Shown here: positions 33,891-41,641 of the stretch, in pieces
Layout: every line of letters starts with the position of its first letter
How positions within the stretch are numbered: the stretch's first letter is position 1
From: Myxococcales bacterium
GTDB lineage: Bacteria; Myxococcota_A; Polyangia; Polyangiales; Polyangiaceae
Direction: 5' to 3'
DNA length: 64,000 bases
NCBI GenBank assembly: GCA_016191785.1
Contig: JACPVJ010000111.1
Coordinates: 17,320 to 81,319, forward strand
Notes under the pieces: generated by a model
Database searches by the model: none
Seen by the model: the letters and a program-made list of their open reading frames with translations, nothing else
Told to the model about the DNA's origin: nothing
Program-made: the position numbers and the translations under genes

Positions 33891-34660
33891 GCGCCGAGAC
33901 GTCTTTCTTCCATGGTGCCGCGCGGGTCGCGGGGCGGAACCTGACGGTGTGGCGGCGCTACGCGGCAGCCAGCGCCCTCGGCAATTTCGGCGAGCCGCTG
34001 CTCTATTTGATCGCGCTCGGCTACGGCCTCGGGCGCGTCGTCCCGCCGATCGACGGCCTGAGCTATCCCGAGTTCCTCGCCCCGGCCCTGATCGTCTCGA
34101 CGGTGATGTACACCGCCACTTTCGAAGGAACCTTCGGCGCCTACACCCGACTGACGACCCAGGGGACCTTCGACGCCATCCTCGCGACGCCGGTGACCGT
34201 CTCCGAGATCGTGGCCGGCGAGATCCTGTGGGGCGGGCTCAAGAGCGCGTTCGGTGCCACGGTCGTGCTGACGGTGGTGAGGGCGTTCGGGCTGGTCCCT
34301 TCTTGGCTCGCGCTCGGCGTCGTGCCGCTGGGCTTCCTCGCGGGCGCCATGTTCTACGCCATGGCGTTGTGCATGACGGCCCTCTCCAAGAGCTACGAGT
34401 TCTTCAACTACTACTTCACGCTGGTGGTCGCGCCGATGTACCTGTTCAGCGGCGTGTTCTTCCCGCTCGAGGGCGCCCCGCCCTGGGCGCACCGACTCGC
34501 GCAGGTGCTCCCCCTGACCCACGTGGTCGCGGTGTCGCGCGGCCTGGTGCGAGGCCAGCCCACCTGGAGCACCCTGGGGCACGCCGCGGTCGTGCTCGGT
34601 TGCGCCGCGGCGGCGATGGCCGTGGCGGCCCGCCTCCTCCGGCGCCGCCTGCAGATCTGA
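33887..34660 (+). CDS. ABC-2 type permease (NodJ-like)
   Basis: A 257-residue inner-membrane protein with six predicted helices and the NodJ-type layout: RNLTVWRRYAAASALGNFGEPLLYLIALG near the N-terminus, the inward loop TTQGTFDAILATPVTVSEI, and YYFTLVVAPMYLFSGVFFPLEG before the last helices. It couples to the ATPase gene directly upstream (GTGA overlap at 33887-33890). The C-terminal Arg cluster (RLLRRRLQI) faces the cytoplasm. The pair is complete, so no further subunit is needed. Confidence 0.9.
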   Translation: MSAETSFFHGAARVAGRNLTVWRRYAAASALGNFGEPLLYLIALGYGLGRVVPPIDGLSYPEFLAPALIVSTVMYTATFEGTFGAYTRLTTQGTFDAILATPVTVSEIVAGEILWGGLKSAFGATVVLTVVRAFGLVPSWLALGVVPLGFLAGAMFYAMALCMTALSKSYEFFNYYFTLVVAPMYLFSGVFFPLEGAPPWAHRLAQVLPLTHVVAVSRGLVRGQPTWSTLGHAAVVLGCAAAAMAVAARLLRRRLQI

Positions 34661-34724
34661 GCAGTTTCGGCGAGTTACGTGCCTGAGTGATCAGAACCCG
34701 GGGCCGCGGGGATTAGACTTCGAC

Positions 34725-35333
34725 GTGCACACCGGCGTGAGCCCCATCGAGCGACCCCTAGCGTCGGAGCCCCCGCTGCCGGTGGCTTCTTCGGGTGAGC
34801 GCGCCCGCTTCCCCGCGGCACCCGCGCGCTTGGAAGGCTTGGTCAAGCGCGAGCTTCGGCCAGTCTGGCGACTGCTCCGCCGCGTGGGTTTGTCCGAGGC
34901 CGAGGCCGACGACGCGACCCAGCAGGTGTTCATCGTCGCCTCGCGCCGCATGTCGGAGATCGATCCGGCGCGCGAGCGCGCGTTCCTGTTCTCGACGGCC
35001 CTGCACATCGGGCGACGCGCACACCGCTCGCGGGCCCGCCGGCGCGAGGACGAAGACGACGAGCTGGTCAGCCGGCGCGATTCGGTTCCGGGGCTCGACG
35101 AGTTGCTCGACCAAAAGCGCGCGCGAGCGCTGCTCGACGAGTTGCTCGCCGCGATGAGCGACGACCTGCGCGTGGTATTCGTACTCTACGAGATCGAAGA
35201 GCTGACCATGGCCGAGATCGCCCAGGTGCTCGAGCTGCCACCCGGCACGGTGGCCTCGCGCTTGCGACGGGCGCGCACCGACTTCCAGAGCGGCGTGGCC
35301 CGCCTCGAAAAGACCCCAGGAGGACCGCGATGA
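34725..35333 (+). CDS. ECF-type RNA polymerase sigma factor
   Basis: A 202-residue sigma-70-family factor lacking regions 1 and 3. Region 2 is seen in LVKRELRPVWRLLRRVGLSEAEADDATQQVFIVASRR and region 4 in YEIEELTMAEIAQVLELPPGTVASRLRRARTDF, which includes the helix-turn-helix. The first ~35 residues are a Pro-rich extension. The start is GTG at 34725. The stop overlaps the next gene (ATGA, 35330-35333), whose product has one membrane helix and is the probable anti-sigma or partner. This ECF/partner layout is repeated many times in Polyangia. Confidence 0.88.
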   Translation: MHTGVSPIERPLASEPPLPVASSGERARFPAAPARLEGLVKRELRPVWRLLRRVGLSEAEADDATQQVFIVASRRMSEIDPARERAFLFSTALHIGRRAHRSRARRREDEDDELVSRRDSVPGLDELLDQKRARALLDELLAAMSDDLRVVFVLYEIEELTMAEIAQVLELPPGTVASRLRRARTDFQSGVARLEKTPGGPR

Positions 35334-36085
35334 CCGACCCCGAGCGATTGTTGGACTCCGACGGCGCCGGGCTGTCAGCCGCCCTCTTGCGCGCCGGGCG
35401 CGAGGAAGGGCCTTCGGAGAAGCTCTTGTCGGACACCCTGCTCGCGGTCGGCGTCGGCGCGGCCGTGGCCGGCGCGGGCGCAGCGGCCTCGGCCCTGGCG
35501 GCGGGCTCGAGCGGCGCGATGCTGAAGGCCGGCGGCACCACCAGCCTGACCACCCTCGCGATCAAGTGGCTCGGCATCGGCGCGGTCGGCGGCGTGGTGA
35601 CCGTCGGCGCTGCCGTCGGCGTGGAAGACCGCATGCATGCGGCTCCCGCGCCCCAGCTGGCGGTGGTCGCCCCGCCGGCCTCGGTCGAGCCGCGGGCGGC
35701 CGCGCCGAAGCCCTCGCCGGGCCCCGCGCTCGCGGAGCCCGAGCCACAGGTCGCCGCGCCGACTACGCCGCCGCCCAGCGCGCCGTCGATCAAACCCGCC
35801 GTGCCGTCCATCGCCGAAGAGACGCGCGCCATCGATCAGGCGCGGCGCGAGCTCTCGGCGGGGAACGCCAGCGGCGCGCTCGGCACTCTCGACACCTACG
35901 ACCGCTTGCCGGGCCCTCACCGCTTGCAGCAAGAAGCCCTGCTGCTCCGGATGGACGCTCTGGTGAAGGCGGGCAACGCCGGCGCCGCCCGCGTCGTCGC
36001 CAAGAGCTTGCTCGATCAGAGCCCGAGCGGCCCCCACGCGGCCCGCGCGCGACAGGTGGTGGGCAGCGTCGCGCAGAAAGAGTGA
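35330..36085 (+). CDS. Membrane partner of ECF sigma factor (putative anti-sigma)
   Basis: A 251-residue protein. The cytoplasmic N-terminus (~40 aa) is followed by an Ala/Gly-rich hydrophobic region (LLAVGVGAAVAGAGAAASALAAG and LGIGAVGGVVTVGAAVGV), a Pro/Ala-rich linker and a C-terminal helical repeat segment (EETRAIDQARRELSAGNASGALGTLDTYDRL) that resembles a tetratricopeptide-type domain. It lacks a ZAS zinc motif, so it is not a classical anti-sigma factor. Overlap with the ECF gene by four bases argues for joint function, perhaps sequestering the sigma factor and sensing the envelope. Confidence 0.7.
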   Translation: MTDPERLLDSDGAGLSAALLRAGREEGPSEKLLSDTLLAVGVGAAVAGAGAAASALAAGSSGAMLKAGGTTSLTTLAIKWLGIGAVGGVVTVGAAVGVEDRMHAAPAPQLAVVAPPASVEPRAAAPKPSPGPALAEPEPQVAAPTTPPPSAPSIKPAVPSIAEETRAIDQARRELSAGNASGALGTLDTYDRLPGPHRLQQEALLLRMDALVKAGNAGAARVVAKSLLDQSPSGPHAARARQVVGSVAQKE

Positions 36086-36154
36086 TCAAACTGCCCACAT
36101 GCGGGGATGAGCTGGGTGAGGCGTCGCCATCGCGGCCCCACGAGGAGGACTTCA

Positions 36155-37114
36155 ATGCTTCGAAACGTGCTTGCATTCACCGCGGTGGCCCTGGTCGCCG
36201 TAGCCTGCGGCTCGCGCCCCTCTCTGGGCAGCGGCGATGACGATCTGAACCAGGGCGGCAGCGCCGGGACCGGCGGGGGCAACACCGGCGGAAGCGGCAA
36301 CGTGGGCAACTGGGACCCGTGCTCGGGCCTCCCCTGCGGCGCGGCGTGCACGGCGTGCGATCCCACCGATCCCTCATGCGCCGAGACCGCGGTCTTGAAG
36401 TTCTGCGACGCGAAGGGCAGCTGCGGCCAGGCCTACCCCGAGTGCGGCCCGCCGCCCGTGTGCAAGGCCGACCAGGACTGCCCGAGCATCGGCGCGCCGT
36501 GCCAGCAGTGTCCCGGTGGCGGCTACGCCTGCCCGTGGACCAAGTGCGAGAACGGCCAGTGCGTCGGCGGGTTCGACAGCTGTCAGGGCGCAGAGTGCAA
36601 GGCCGACGCCGACTGTCCGGCGATCATGGCGCCCTGTCAGCAGTGCCCCAACGGCAGCGTGTCATGCCCCTGGACGAAGTGCGAAGGCGGCAAGTGCACC
36701 GGCGGGTTCGAGGGCTGCAAGGGCTACGACCCCTGCGCCGGCAAGGGCTGCGGCGCGAGCTGCACGGTGTGTCCGCCAAACGACCCGACGTGCAGCGAGA
36801 CCGCGGTGCTGAAGTTCTGCGACTCGGGTGGGAACTGCGCGCCGAGCTACCCGCAGTGTGATCCCACGAACCAGTGCAAGGCCGACGGCGACTGCATCAT
36901 GCCGGCGATCTGCAAGATGTGCCCCGACGGCCAGTGCGCCAAGGGCGCGTGCTTGAACGGCAGCTGCGGCTGGCAGTGCCCGCCGGCACCCAAGCCCGAG
37001 TGCAAGGCCGACGGCGACTGCATCTTCCCTGCGATCTGCAAGCAGTGTCCCAACGGCCAGTGCGCCAAGGGCGCCTGCCTGAACGGCAGCTGCGAGCTGG
37101 TCTGCGGTAACTGA
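36155..37114 (+). CDS. Cys-rich lipoprotein with internal duplications
   Basis: A 319-residue lipoprotein: signal with lipobox VAVAC, a short Gly/Thr linker, then ~265 residues with very many cysteines. Two related ~45-residue blocks (CSGLPCGAACTACDPTDPSC... and CAGKGCGASCTVCPPNDPTC..., each ending in ETAVLKFCD) and several ~35-residue units of the type C-KADxDCPxI-xxxCxxCP-xGxxxC alternate. Internal duplication is clear. The ATG at 36155 has the strong site GAGGAGG 6 nt upstream (36142-36148). Surface-exposed and disulphide-rich; function unknown. Confidence 0.77.
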   Translation: MLRNVLAFTAVALVAVACGSRPSLGSGDDDLNQGGSAGTGGGNTGGSGNVGNWDPCSGLPCGAACTACDPTDPSCAETAVLKFCDAKGSCGQAYPECGPPPVCKADQDCPSIGAPCQQCPGGGYACPWTKCENGQCVGGFDSCQGAECKADADCPAIMAPCQQCPNGSVSCPWTKCEGGKCTGGFEGCKGYDPCAGKGCGASCTVCPPNDPTCSETAVLKFCDSGGNCAPSYPQCDPTNQCKADGDCIMPAICKMCPDGQCAKGACLNGSCGWQCPPAPKPECKADGDCIFPAICKQCPNGQCAKGACLNGSCELVCGN

Positions 37115-37172
37115 GCAGTCGACGAGCCCCCGCGCGGCAGCCGGTGACTCCGAGCCGCCGCGCGGCCGTGGC

Positions 37173-37478
37173 TCAACCCCCGGCCGGGCGAAGGCGAACC
37201 AGCCCGTGCCCGGCTCGGACCTTCGCCTGACAGGCCAGACGGACGTTGTCCGGATGGCCCAGCACCTCGAGCAACTCGCGCTCGACCTCGCTCGGGGCCT
37301 CGAGCAACTCGGCGCCTTGGACGACCTCGACCTGACACGTCCCGCAGCTGGCCGACCGGCAAGAAAACGCGATCGGTGCCAAGGTCTCGTCGCACAGGTC
37401 GACCAACTCGGCCCCCGCGGGGGCCTCGATGCGCTTCTCTCGCCCCAGCGCGTTGCCTTCGAACACCACGGTCGGCAC
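37173..37478 (-). CDS. [2Fe-2S] ferredoxin, plant type
   Basis: A 101-residue ferredoxin with cluster ligands FSCRSASCGTC (CX4CX2C, about residues 40-48) and a fourth Cys in RLACQ. The layout is that of the 2Fe-2S beta-grasp family (Fdx/adrenodoxin or plant-type). It carries electrons in the cytoplasm; no reductase or oxygenase lies next to it, so its partner is unknown. The start is GTG at 37478; no in-frame ATG exists upstream within a reasonable distance. Confidence 0.83.
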   Translation of the reverse strand: MPTVVFEGNALGREKRIEAPAGAELVDLCDETLAPIAFSCRSASCGTCQVEVVQGAELLEAPSEVERELLEVLGHPDNVRLACQAKVRAGHGLVRLRPAGG

Positions 37479-37528
37479 CTGCGCATTGTTGGGCGCGGAT
37501 CGCGAAACCGCAATGCTAGGCTCGGCCC

Positions 37529-37630
37529 GTGCTCGCCCTGCTCAGCGCCGATCCGCCGCGGTTGGTCCGCGACTACCTCTGCTACCGCAGGGTGCGCGTG
37601 CTCGAGGTCCTGGTCGAGGGGGCGACATGA
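37529..37630 (+). CDS. Possible 33-codon ORF coupled to arfB
   Basis: GTG-initiated frame (37529) coding 33 residues, LALLSADPPRLVRDYLCY followed by a basic/hydrophobic end. Its stop overlaps the ArfB start (ATGA at 37627-37630), a typical coupling geometry. No strong ribosome-binding site is seen, so it may be a leader, the remains of a longer gene, or chance. Confidence 0.3.
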   Translation: MLALLSADPPRLVRDYLCYRRVRVLEVLVEGAT

Positions 37631-38058
37631 CTGGCAGCGCCGGCCTGCTGATCCGCAGCGATCTGATCATCCCCGAACGCGAGCTCAGCGTGCGCGCCTC
37701 GCGCGCCAGCGGTCCGGGCGGACAGAACGTGAATCGTGTCTCGACCAAGATCGAGCTGCGCTTCGACTTGCCGGGGACCAGCGCCCTCGACGCGGGCTGC
37801 AAGGCTCGGCTTCGGCGCCTGGCGGAAGGTCGCCTCGACGCCGACGGCTTCGTGGTGATCGTGAGCCAGGTGACGCGATCGCAGAGCCAGAACCTGGAAG
37901 ACGCCAAGGCTCGGCTCGCCGAGCTGATCCGGGCGGCGCTGGTGGTGCCCAAGCGACGGAAGAAGACCCGGCCCACCCGAGCCAGCAAAGAGCGTCGCCT
38001 CGATCAGAAGCGGCGGCAGTCGCAGAAGAAGCAGGGTCGCGGCCAGGGCGACGACTGA
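37627..38058 (+). CDS. arfB: Alternative ribosome-rescue factor B (peptidyl-tRNA hydrolase)
   Basis: A 143-residue protein with the release-factor GGQ motif in RASRASGPGGQNVNRVSTKIELRF and the basic C-terminal tail of ArfB/YaeJ (KRRKKTRPTRASKERR...QKKQGRGQGDD). It enters stalled ribosomes, its tail occupying the empty mRNA channel while GGQ hydrolyses the peptidyl-tRNA bond. The length fits the family (~140 aa). ATG at 37627 is selected because the domain begins there; an earlier in-frame start would add Arg-rich residues without homology. Confidence 0.88.
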   Translation: MTGSAGLLIRSDLIIPERELSVRASRASGPGGQNVNRVSTKIELRFDLPGTSALDAGCKARLRRLAEGRLDADGFVVIVSQVTRSQSQNLEDAKARLAELIRAALVVPKRRKKTRPTRASKERRLDQKRRQSQKKQGRGQGDD

Positions 38059-38614
38059 AGCGGGCTCGGAGGCTGTCAAACAATCGCCTGCGGGCGGCGG
38101 TCGAGCGGGGTGCAGCTCACGGGGCTTTTCGGGGGCGTCGACGAGGAACGGCGTTGAAGGAGCCCCTGGCCCTAGGTTACCGCGCTCGGCGCGGCCATCA
38201 CGCCCAGCGCGCTGTCGGCACGCCCGCCGCAGGGCTCTGCTCTCGCTCGGACGCGTGAGCTCGAGCGCAAAACGGCGCGGCCAAGAATCAGAGCTCGAGG
38301 CGCAGTTGCCTACCCACGGCGCTGCCGCTGACAAAGACCACAGACGGCATCCCGTGCACGCCCCTTTGTGATTGGGGCGTGCAGGCACCGTCCTGGCGCT
38401 CGGCGACAAGGAAGAAAGAGCACCGTCACGTCGATTTGTGTTGACGCACTTACAAGCGACACGCTCTCGCATTTCGTCAGGTACGTCGCTGACTGCGTCG
38501 CTTTCGCACGACGATGCTCGCTGATCGTGTTTCGCGCGCGCGACGTTTCGCGAAGCATCCGGACGCTCGAAGCGCGCTCAGCGTGTCAGCAGCGAGGCTG
38601 AAAATCCGCGTGAT
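38059..38614. other. Intergenic 556 bp with one strong hairpin
   Basis: No convincing gene was found. Short open frames at 38310-38558 (minus) and 38368-38601 (plus) are low-complexity and lack a start site. The only structure is the hairpin at 38355-38383. The DNA has more A/T than its surroundings and borders the accessory HNH/transposase region. Confidence 0.5.
38355..38383. repeat. Inverted repeat / stem-loop
   Basis: TGCACGCCCC (38355-38364) is perfectly complementary to GGGGCGTGCA (38374-38383) with a 9-nt loop. There is no following T tract, so it is not a normal intrinsic terminator on either strand. It could be an arfB transcript end, a protein site or a mobile-element relic. Confidence 0.5.
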
Positions 38615-39853
38615 ATGCCAGAAAGCATGAACGCTCTCTCTTCGATCTCCGATCGCGAGCTTCGCGAGCGCCTCACGGCCGCTGTCAGCGCCGAGCGCAT
38701 GGCCGCCGCCGACGTCATCTATCACCTGCTGGAGCTGGACCGCCGTCAGCTCTACCTCCAGGACGCTTGCTCCTCGCTCTTCGCGTACTGCGTGGAGCGG
38801 CTCGGCTACTCCGAAGACGGCGCGACCAAGCGAATGCGGGTTGCCCGCATCTCGCAGCGGTTCCCACAGATCCTCGACGAGCTCGCAAGCGGCGCCATCC
38901 ACCTGACTGGCCTGTTCCTGCTTTCCGGGCATCTAACAGAAGAGAACGTCGACCGGCTGCTCGCCGAGGCCCGCGGCAAGTCCAAGCGGCAGCTCGAGGA
39001 GCTCTTGGCTCGCTGGTATCCCAAACCCGACGTGGCGGCGACCATCACCCCGAGCGTGCCGGAGCCGGCCCAGGCGGAGTTATCAACAATGTCCGGGGCA
39101 GGTAACTCAGGCCTGCCGCCAGCGCCGCCGGTGCCCGCGGCCCGAGCTCGAGTCGAGCCGCTCTCCGCCACGAGCTTCCGCGTGGAGTTCACCGCCAGCG
39201 CCGCGCTGCGCGACAAGCTAGAGCACGCCCGGAACCTGCTCAGCCACGCCGTTCCGAGCGGGGATCTCGCGGCGCTCATCGAGAGGGCCATCGACGAGCT
39301 CATCGCCGTCGAGACGAAGCGGCGGTCGGGCGCGGGCAAGCCGCGCAAGCACCGCGAGACTCGGGCTGGATCGCGACATGTGCCAGTGGAAGTCCAGCGC
39401 GCGGTGCGGGAGCGGGATGAAGATCAGTGCACCTTCGTCGACGCCGAGGGACGCCGGTGTTCCGAGAAGCGTTTCCTGACCATCGAGCACATCGATCCCT
39501 ACGCATTGGGCGGGCCGACAACGGTTGAGAACTGCTGCTTGCTTTGCTCGGCTCACAACGCCTACCAAGCACGCCAGGTCTTCGGCGGAGAGCACGTTGC
39601 TCGGAAGGTCGAAGAGGCCCGAGCGAGTCGGGAACAGAGCGGCGTACTCGCGGAGCATGCTGCACATGCTGAGTCTGCGGAGCCCGCGGCCCCTCCCGAG
39701 TGCGACGCATTCCAGAAGGTGTGCTACGCCTTGGTGCACATGGGCTTCAAGGCGACGCAGGCAAAGCGCGCCCTCGATGAGCTGCGCCGGCGCGGGGTCG
39801 AGCCTCGGCCCGAGCCGCTGCTCCGCGCGGCGATCACCGTGCTCACGCCTTGA
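38615..39853 (+). CDS. HNH endonuclease-domain protein
   Basis: A 412-residue protein. N-terminal helical domain (~15-140, LRERLTAAVSAERMAAADVIYHLLELDRRQLY), a Pro/Ala linker, and an HNH nuclease domain at ~260-330 with EHIDPYALGGPTTVENCCLLCSAHN and paired cysteines for zinc (QCTF, RRCSE, LLC). The tail (YALVHMGFKATQAKRALDEL) resembles the UBA-like C-terminal domain of RuvA. Such proteins are found in many copies in Polyangia genomes and may be mobile or defence-linked. No partner gene is evident. A ruined transposase follows. Slightly lower GC than its neighbours. Confidence 0.78.
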   Translation: MPESMNALSSISDRELRERLTAAVSAERMAAADVIYHLLELDRRQLYLQDACSSLFAYCVERLGYSEDGATKRMRVARISQRFPQILDELASGAIHLTGLFLLSGHLTEENVDRLLAEARGKSKRQLEELLARWYPKPDVAATITPSVPEPAQAELSTMSGAGNSGLPPAPPVPAARARVEPLSATSFRVEFTASAALRDKLEHARNLLSHAVPSGDLAALIERAIDELIAVETKRRSGAGKPRKHRETRAGSRHVPVEVQRAVRERDEDQCTFVDAEGRRCSEKRFLTIEHIDPYALGGPTTVENCCLLCSAHNAYQARQVFGGEHVARKVEEARASREQSGVLAEHAAHAESAEPAAPPECDAFQKVCYALVHMGFKATQAKRALDELRRRGVEPRPEPLLRAAITVLTP

Positions 39854-39925
39854 GACGTTCAGGCACACCCCCACAAAGGACGCGCCTCGCGACACCCGGC
39901 GGCGTGGTGTGCCCGAGTACCCTCG

Positions 39926-40617
39926 GTGAGCTTGGCAGCGGCACCGGCCGTGGGCACGAATGCTGACGGGCACCTCTACGCACGCATCGCCGCCCGCGAC
40001 TCGAACCCCGGCGCGCCGGCCATCGATCCCAAGCTCTTGCTCGGGCTGTGAGTGGACGGGACCAACTACGGGGAGAACAGCGCTCGGGAGATCCAGCGCG
40101 TGACCGAGCTCTACGCCGCCTACCGGTGGCGCTGCGGCGGGGTGTCGCTCAGCCATCACACGCTCAGCGACTTCCGCAGCTGCAGGCCAGTGCGGGAGCG
40201 AGCTGACATGGGCGAGTCGACGCCGATGCTCGAACAAGTCGAGAGGCGGACCGGCGTCCGACCACGAGAGCGCCTCGTCGATGGGGGATACGCCAAGCAC
40301 GACGCCATCGACGACGCGGCCCCTGCGCGACGTCACCGTCTACGTCCCTCTGCCCAAGCCCCGCGACGCTGCGATCCCCACCAGCCGAGAGAGGGTGACA
40401 GCAAGGCTGTGGCCGCATGCAGAGCGCGCATGGCCACCGACGAGGCCAAGCAGACTACCGGCAGCGGGCCGCGACCGCCGAGACCGTCAACGCGGACGCG
40501 AAAACGCACCGCGGGCTCGACTCGCTGACGCTACGTGGCGTCGACAAGGCCCCCGCCAGCGTCACGTTCTTCGCACTCACCTGCGACATTCTGCGCGCCA
40601 TCACCCTCGGCGTCTAA
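39926..40617 (+). pseudogene. Degenerate IS1182-type transposase
   Basis: Transposase remains spread over all three frames. Pieces in order: IAARDSNPGAPAIDPKLLLGL then a TGA (40049-40051) where Trp is expected; GENSAREIQRV...YRWRCGGVSLSHHTLSDFR; RERLVDGGYAKHD; then VTVYVPLPKPRDAA in another frame; RMATDEAKQT back in the first; and YRQRAATAETVNADAKTHRGL...LRAITLGV in a third. The order matches IS1182-family transposases, with the N-terminus and the middle missing. At least one stop and three frameshifts make it inactive. Terminal inverted repeats were not found. Confidence 0.72.
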
Positions 40618-40782
40618 CGCCGCCGCTGCTCCGGCACCGCACCGCCGGTCACCGAACGGTGCGCTTGCGCTGCCTGTACGGACTCTCTCCGGTCGAGCTG
40701 GGCGCGCTGCCCTCGCGCTTCGCGCACGCCGAATCAGCCGACGCAGGATCGAAGCACGACCATGCGAAACTTCCTTGGCCTC

Positions 40783-41523
40783 TCACTTCGACTCTTCGCG
40801 GCAGATCTCGGCTTGGTCCTTGGGACAAGAGACGCGGACGTGAAAATGGTCGTCGTGGGGGCTCGCGTCCTCGGGCTGCTTGAGCAAAGCGGCGACCTCG
40901 GTCACGTACTTCTGAAACGCGGGCTGCTTCGCCGCGTAACCCAAGAGGCGCTGGCGCAGCCCGCGCGAGACGAAGATGTGCGAGAGGCCGGCTCGGCGGT
41001 CGCGCACCCACGACTGCACCACGAGCCAGTTTCGACGATCGTCGAAGGTCAGGCCGCTTCCGTCCGTCGCCTTGCCGTCGGTGGTGAACGCCACGAACTT
41101 CTCCGGCAGCACTGGTTTGCCGTTGGCGTCGAGGGCATAGAAACCGATGTCCGCGTCTCGACCGCTCTGGTGTGACCGGTGACCGCTCAGCGCGCCGCCG
41201 TGCTTGCTCGAGAGATCGCCGACCAGCATGACGGACCCCGGAGCGGCTCGGGCAAGCTCTTTGGCGCTCCGGCCCAGCATCAGCACCAGCGCCGGATGGC
41301 CGTAGGCGTGGTCCTCGCTTCCGGTCTTGATCGCCAGGTGCTTGCTCTTCTTCAGGCGCTTGGCGCGCACCTGCCAGCCCGCGTTCGGGTGGCCGACGGT
41401 GAGCGACATGAGCGAGAAGGGGGCCTTGGTGAATCGCTTGGGCAGCGCGCGATCGGGCAGGCCCCCGGCGAGCGCGGGCAAGAGCGCCGCGACCAGGAAC
41501 GAGCACGAGACCAGGGGGCGCAC
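40783..41523 (-). CDS. Penicillin-insensitive murein endopeptidase-like (M74)
   Basis: A 246-residue exported protein with signal VSCSFLVAALLPALAGG. The M74 (MepA) zinc motif is plain: GHRSHQSGRDADIGFY (first His and Asp ligands) and the C-terminal SPHDDHFHVRV with the third His. MepA-type enzymes cut D-Ala-meso-DAP cross-links in peptidoglycan in the periplasm. Length is close to E. coli MepA (274). The start is GTG at 41523. No other cell-wall genes adjoin it; it lies just after the ruined transposase. Confidence 0.84.
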   Translation of the reverse strand: MRPLVSCSFLVAALLPALAGGLPDRALPKRFTKAPFSLMSLTVGHPNAGWQVRAKRLKKSKHLAIKTGSEDHAYGHPALVLMLGRSAKELARAAPGSVMLVGDLSSKHGGALSGHRSHQSGRDADIGFYALDANGKPVLPEKFVAFTTDGKATDGSGLTFDDRRNWLVVQSWVRDRRAGLSHIFVSRGLRQRLLGYAAKQPAFQKYVTEVAALLKQPEDASPHDDHFHVRVSCPKDQAEICREESK

Positions 41524-41641
41524 GGCGAGAAGCTAGCCAAGATCAGCGCCGCCTGCGAGCAGGTTCGCGAAGCGGCGGGCGGCTCGGGCCCGGGTCCGGT
41601 GAGCTTTACGCCGGTCGCCCGATCTGTTTGAACGTGCCGAC

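Noticed and set aside
38355..38383. Intrinsic terminator of arfB
   Set aside because: A good stem but no T tract follows on either strand, so it is listed only as an inverted repeat.
40281..40883. Intact gene after the HNH endonuclease
   Set aside because: The frame mixes a transposase fragment with antisense of the M74 peptidase gene, so it is not a gene.
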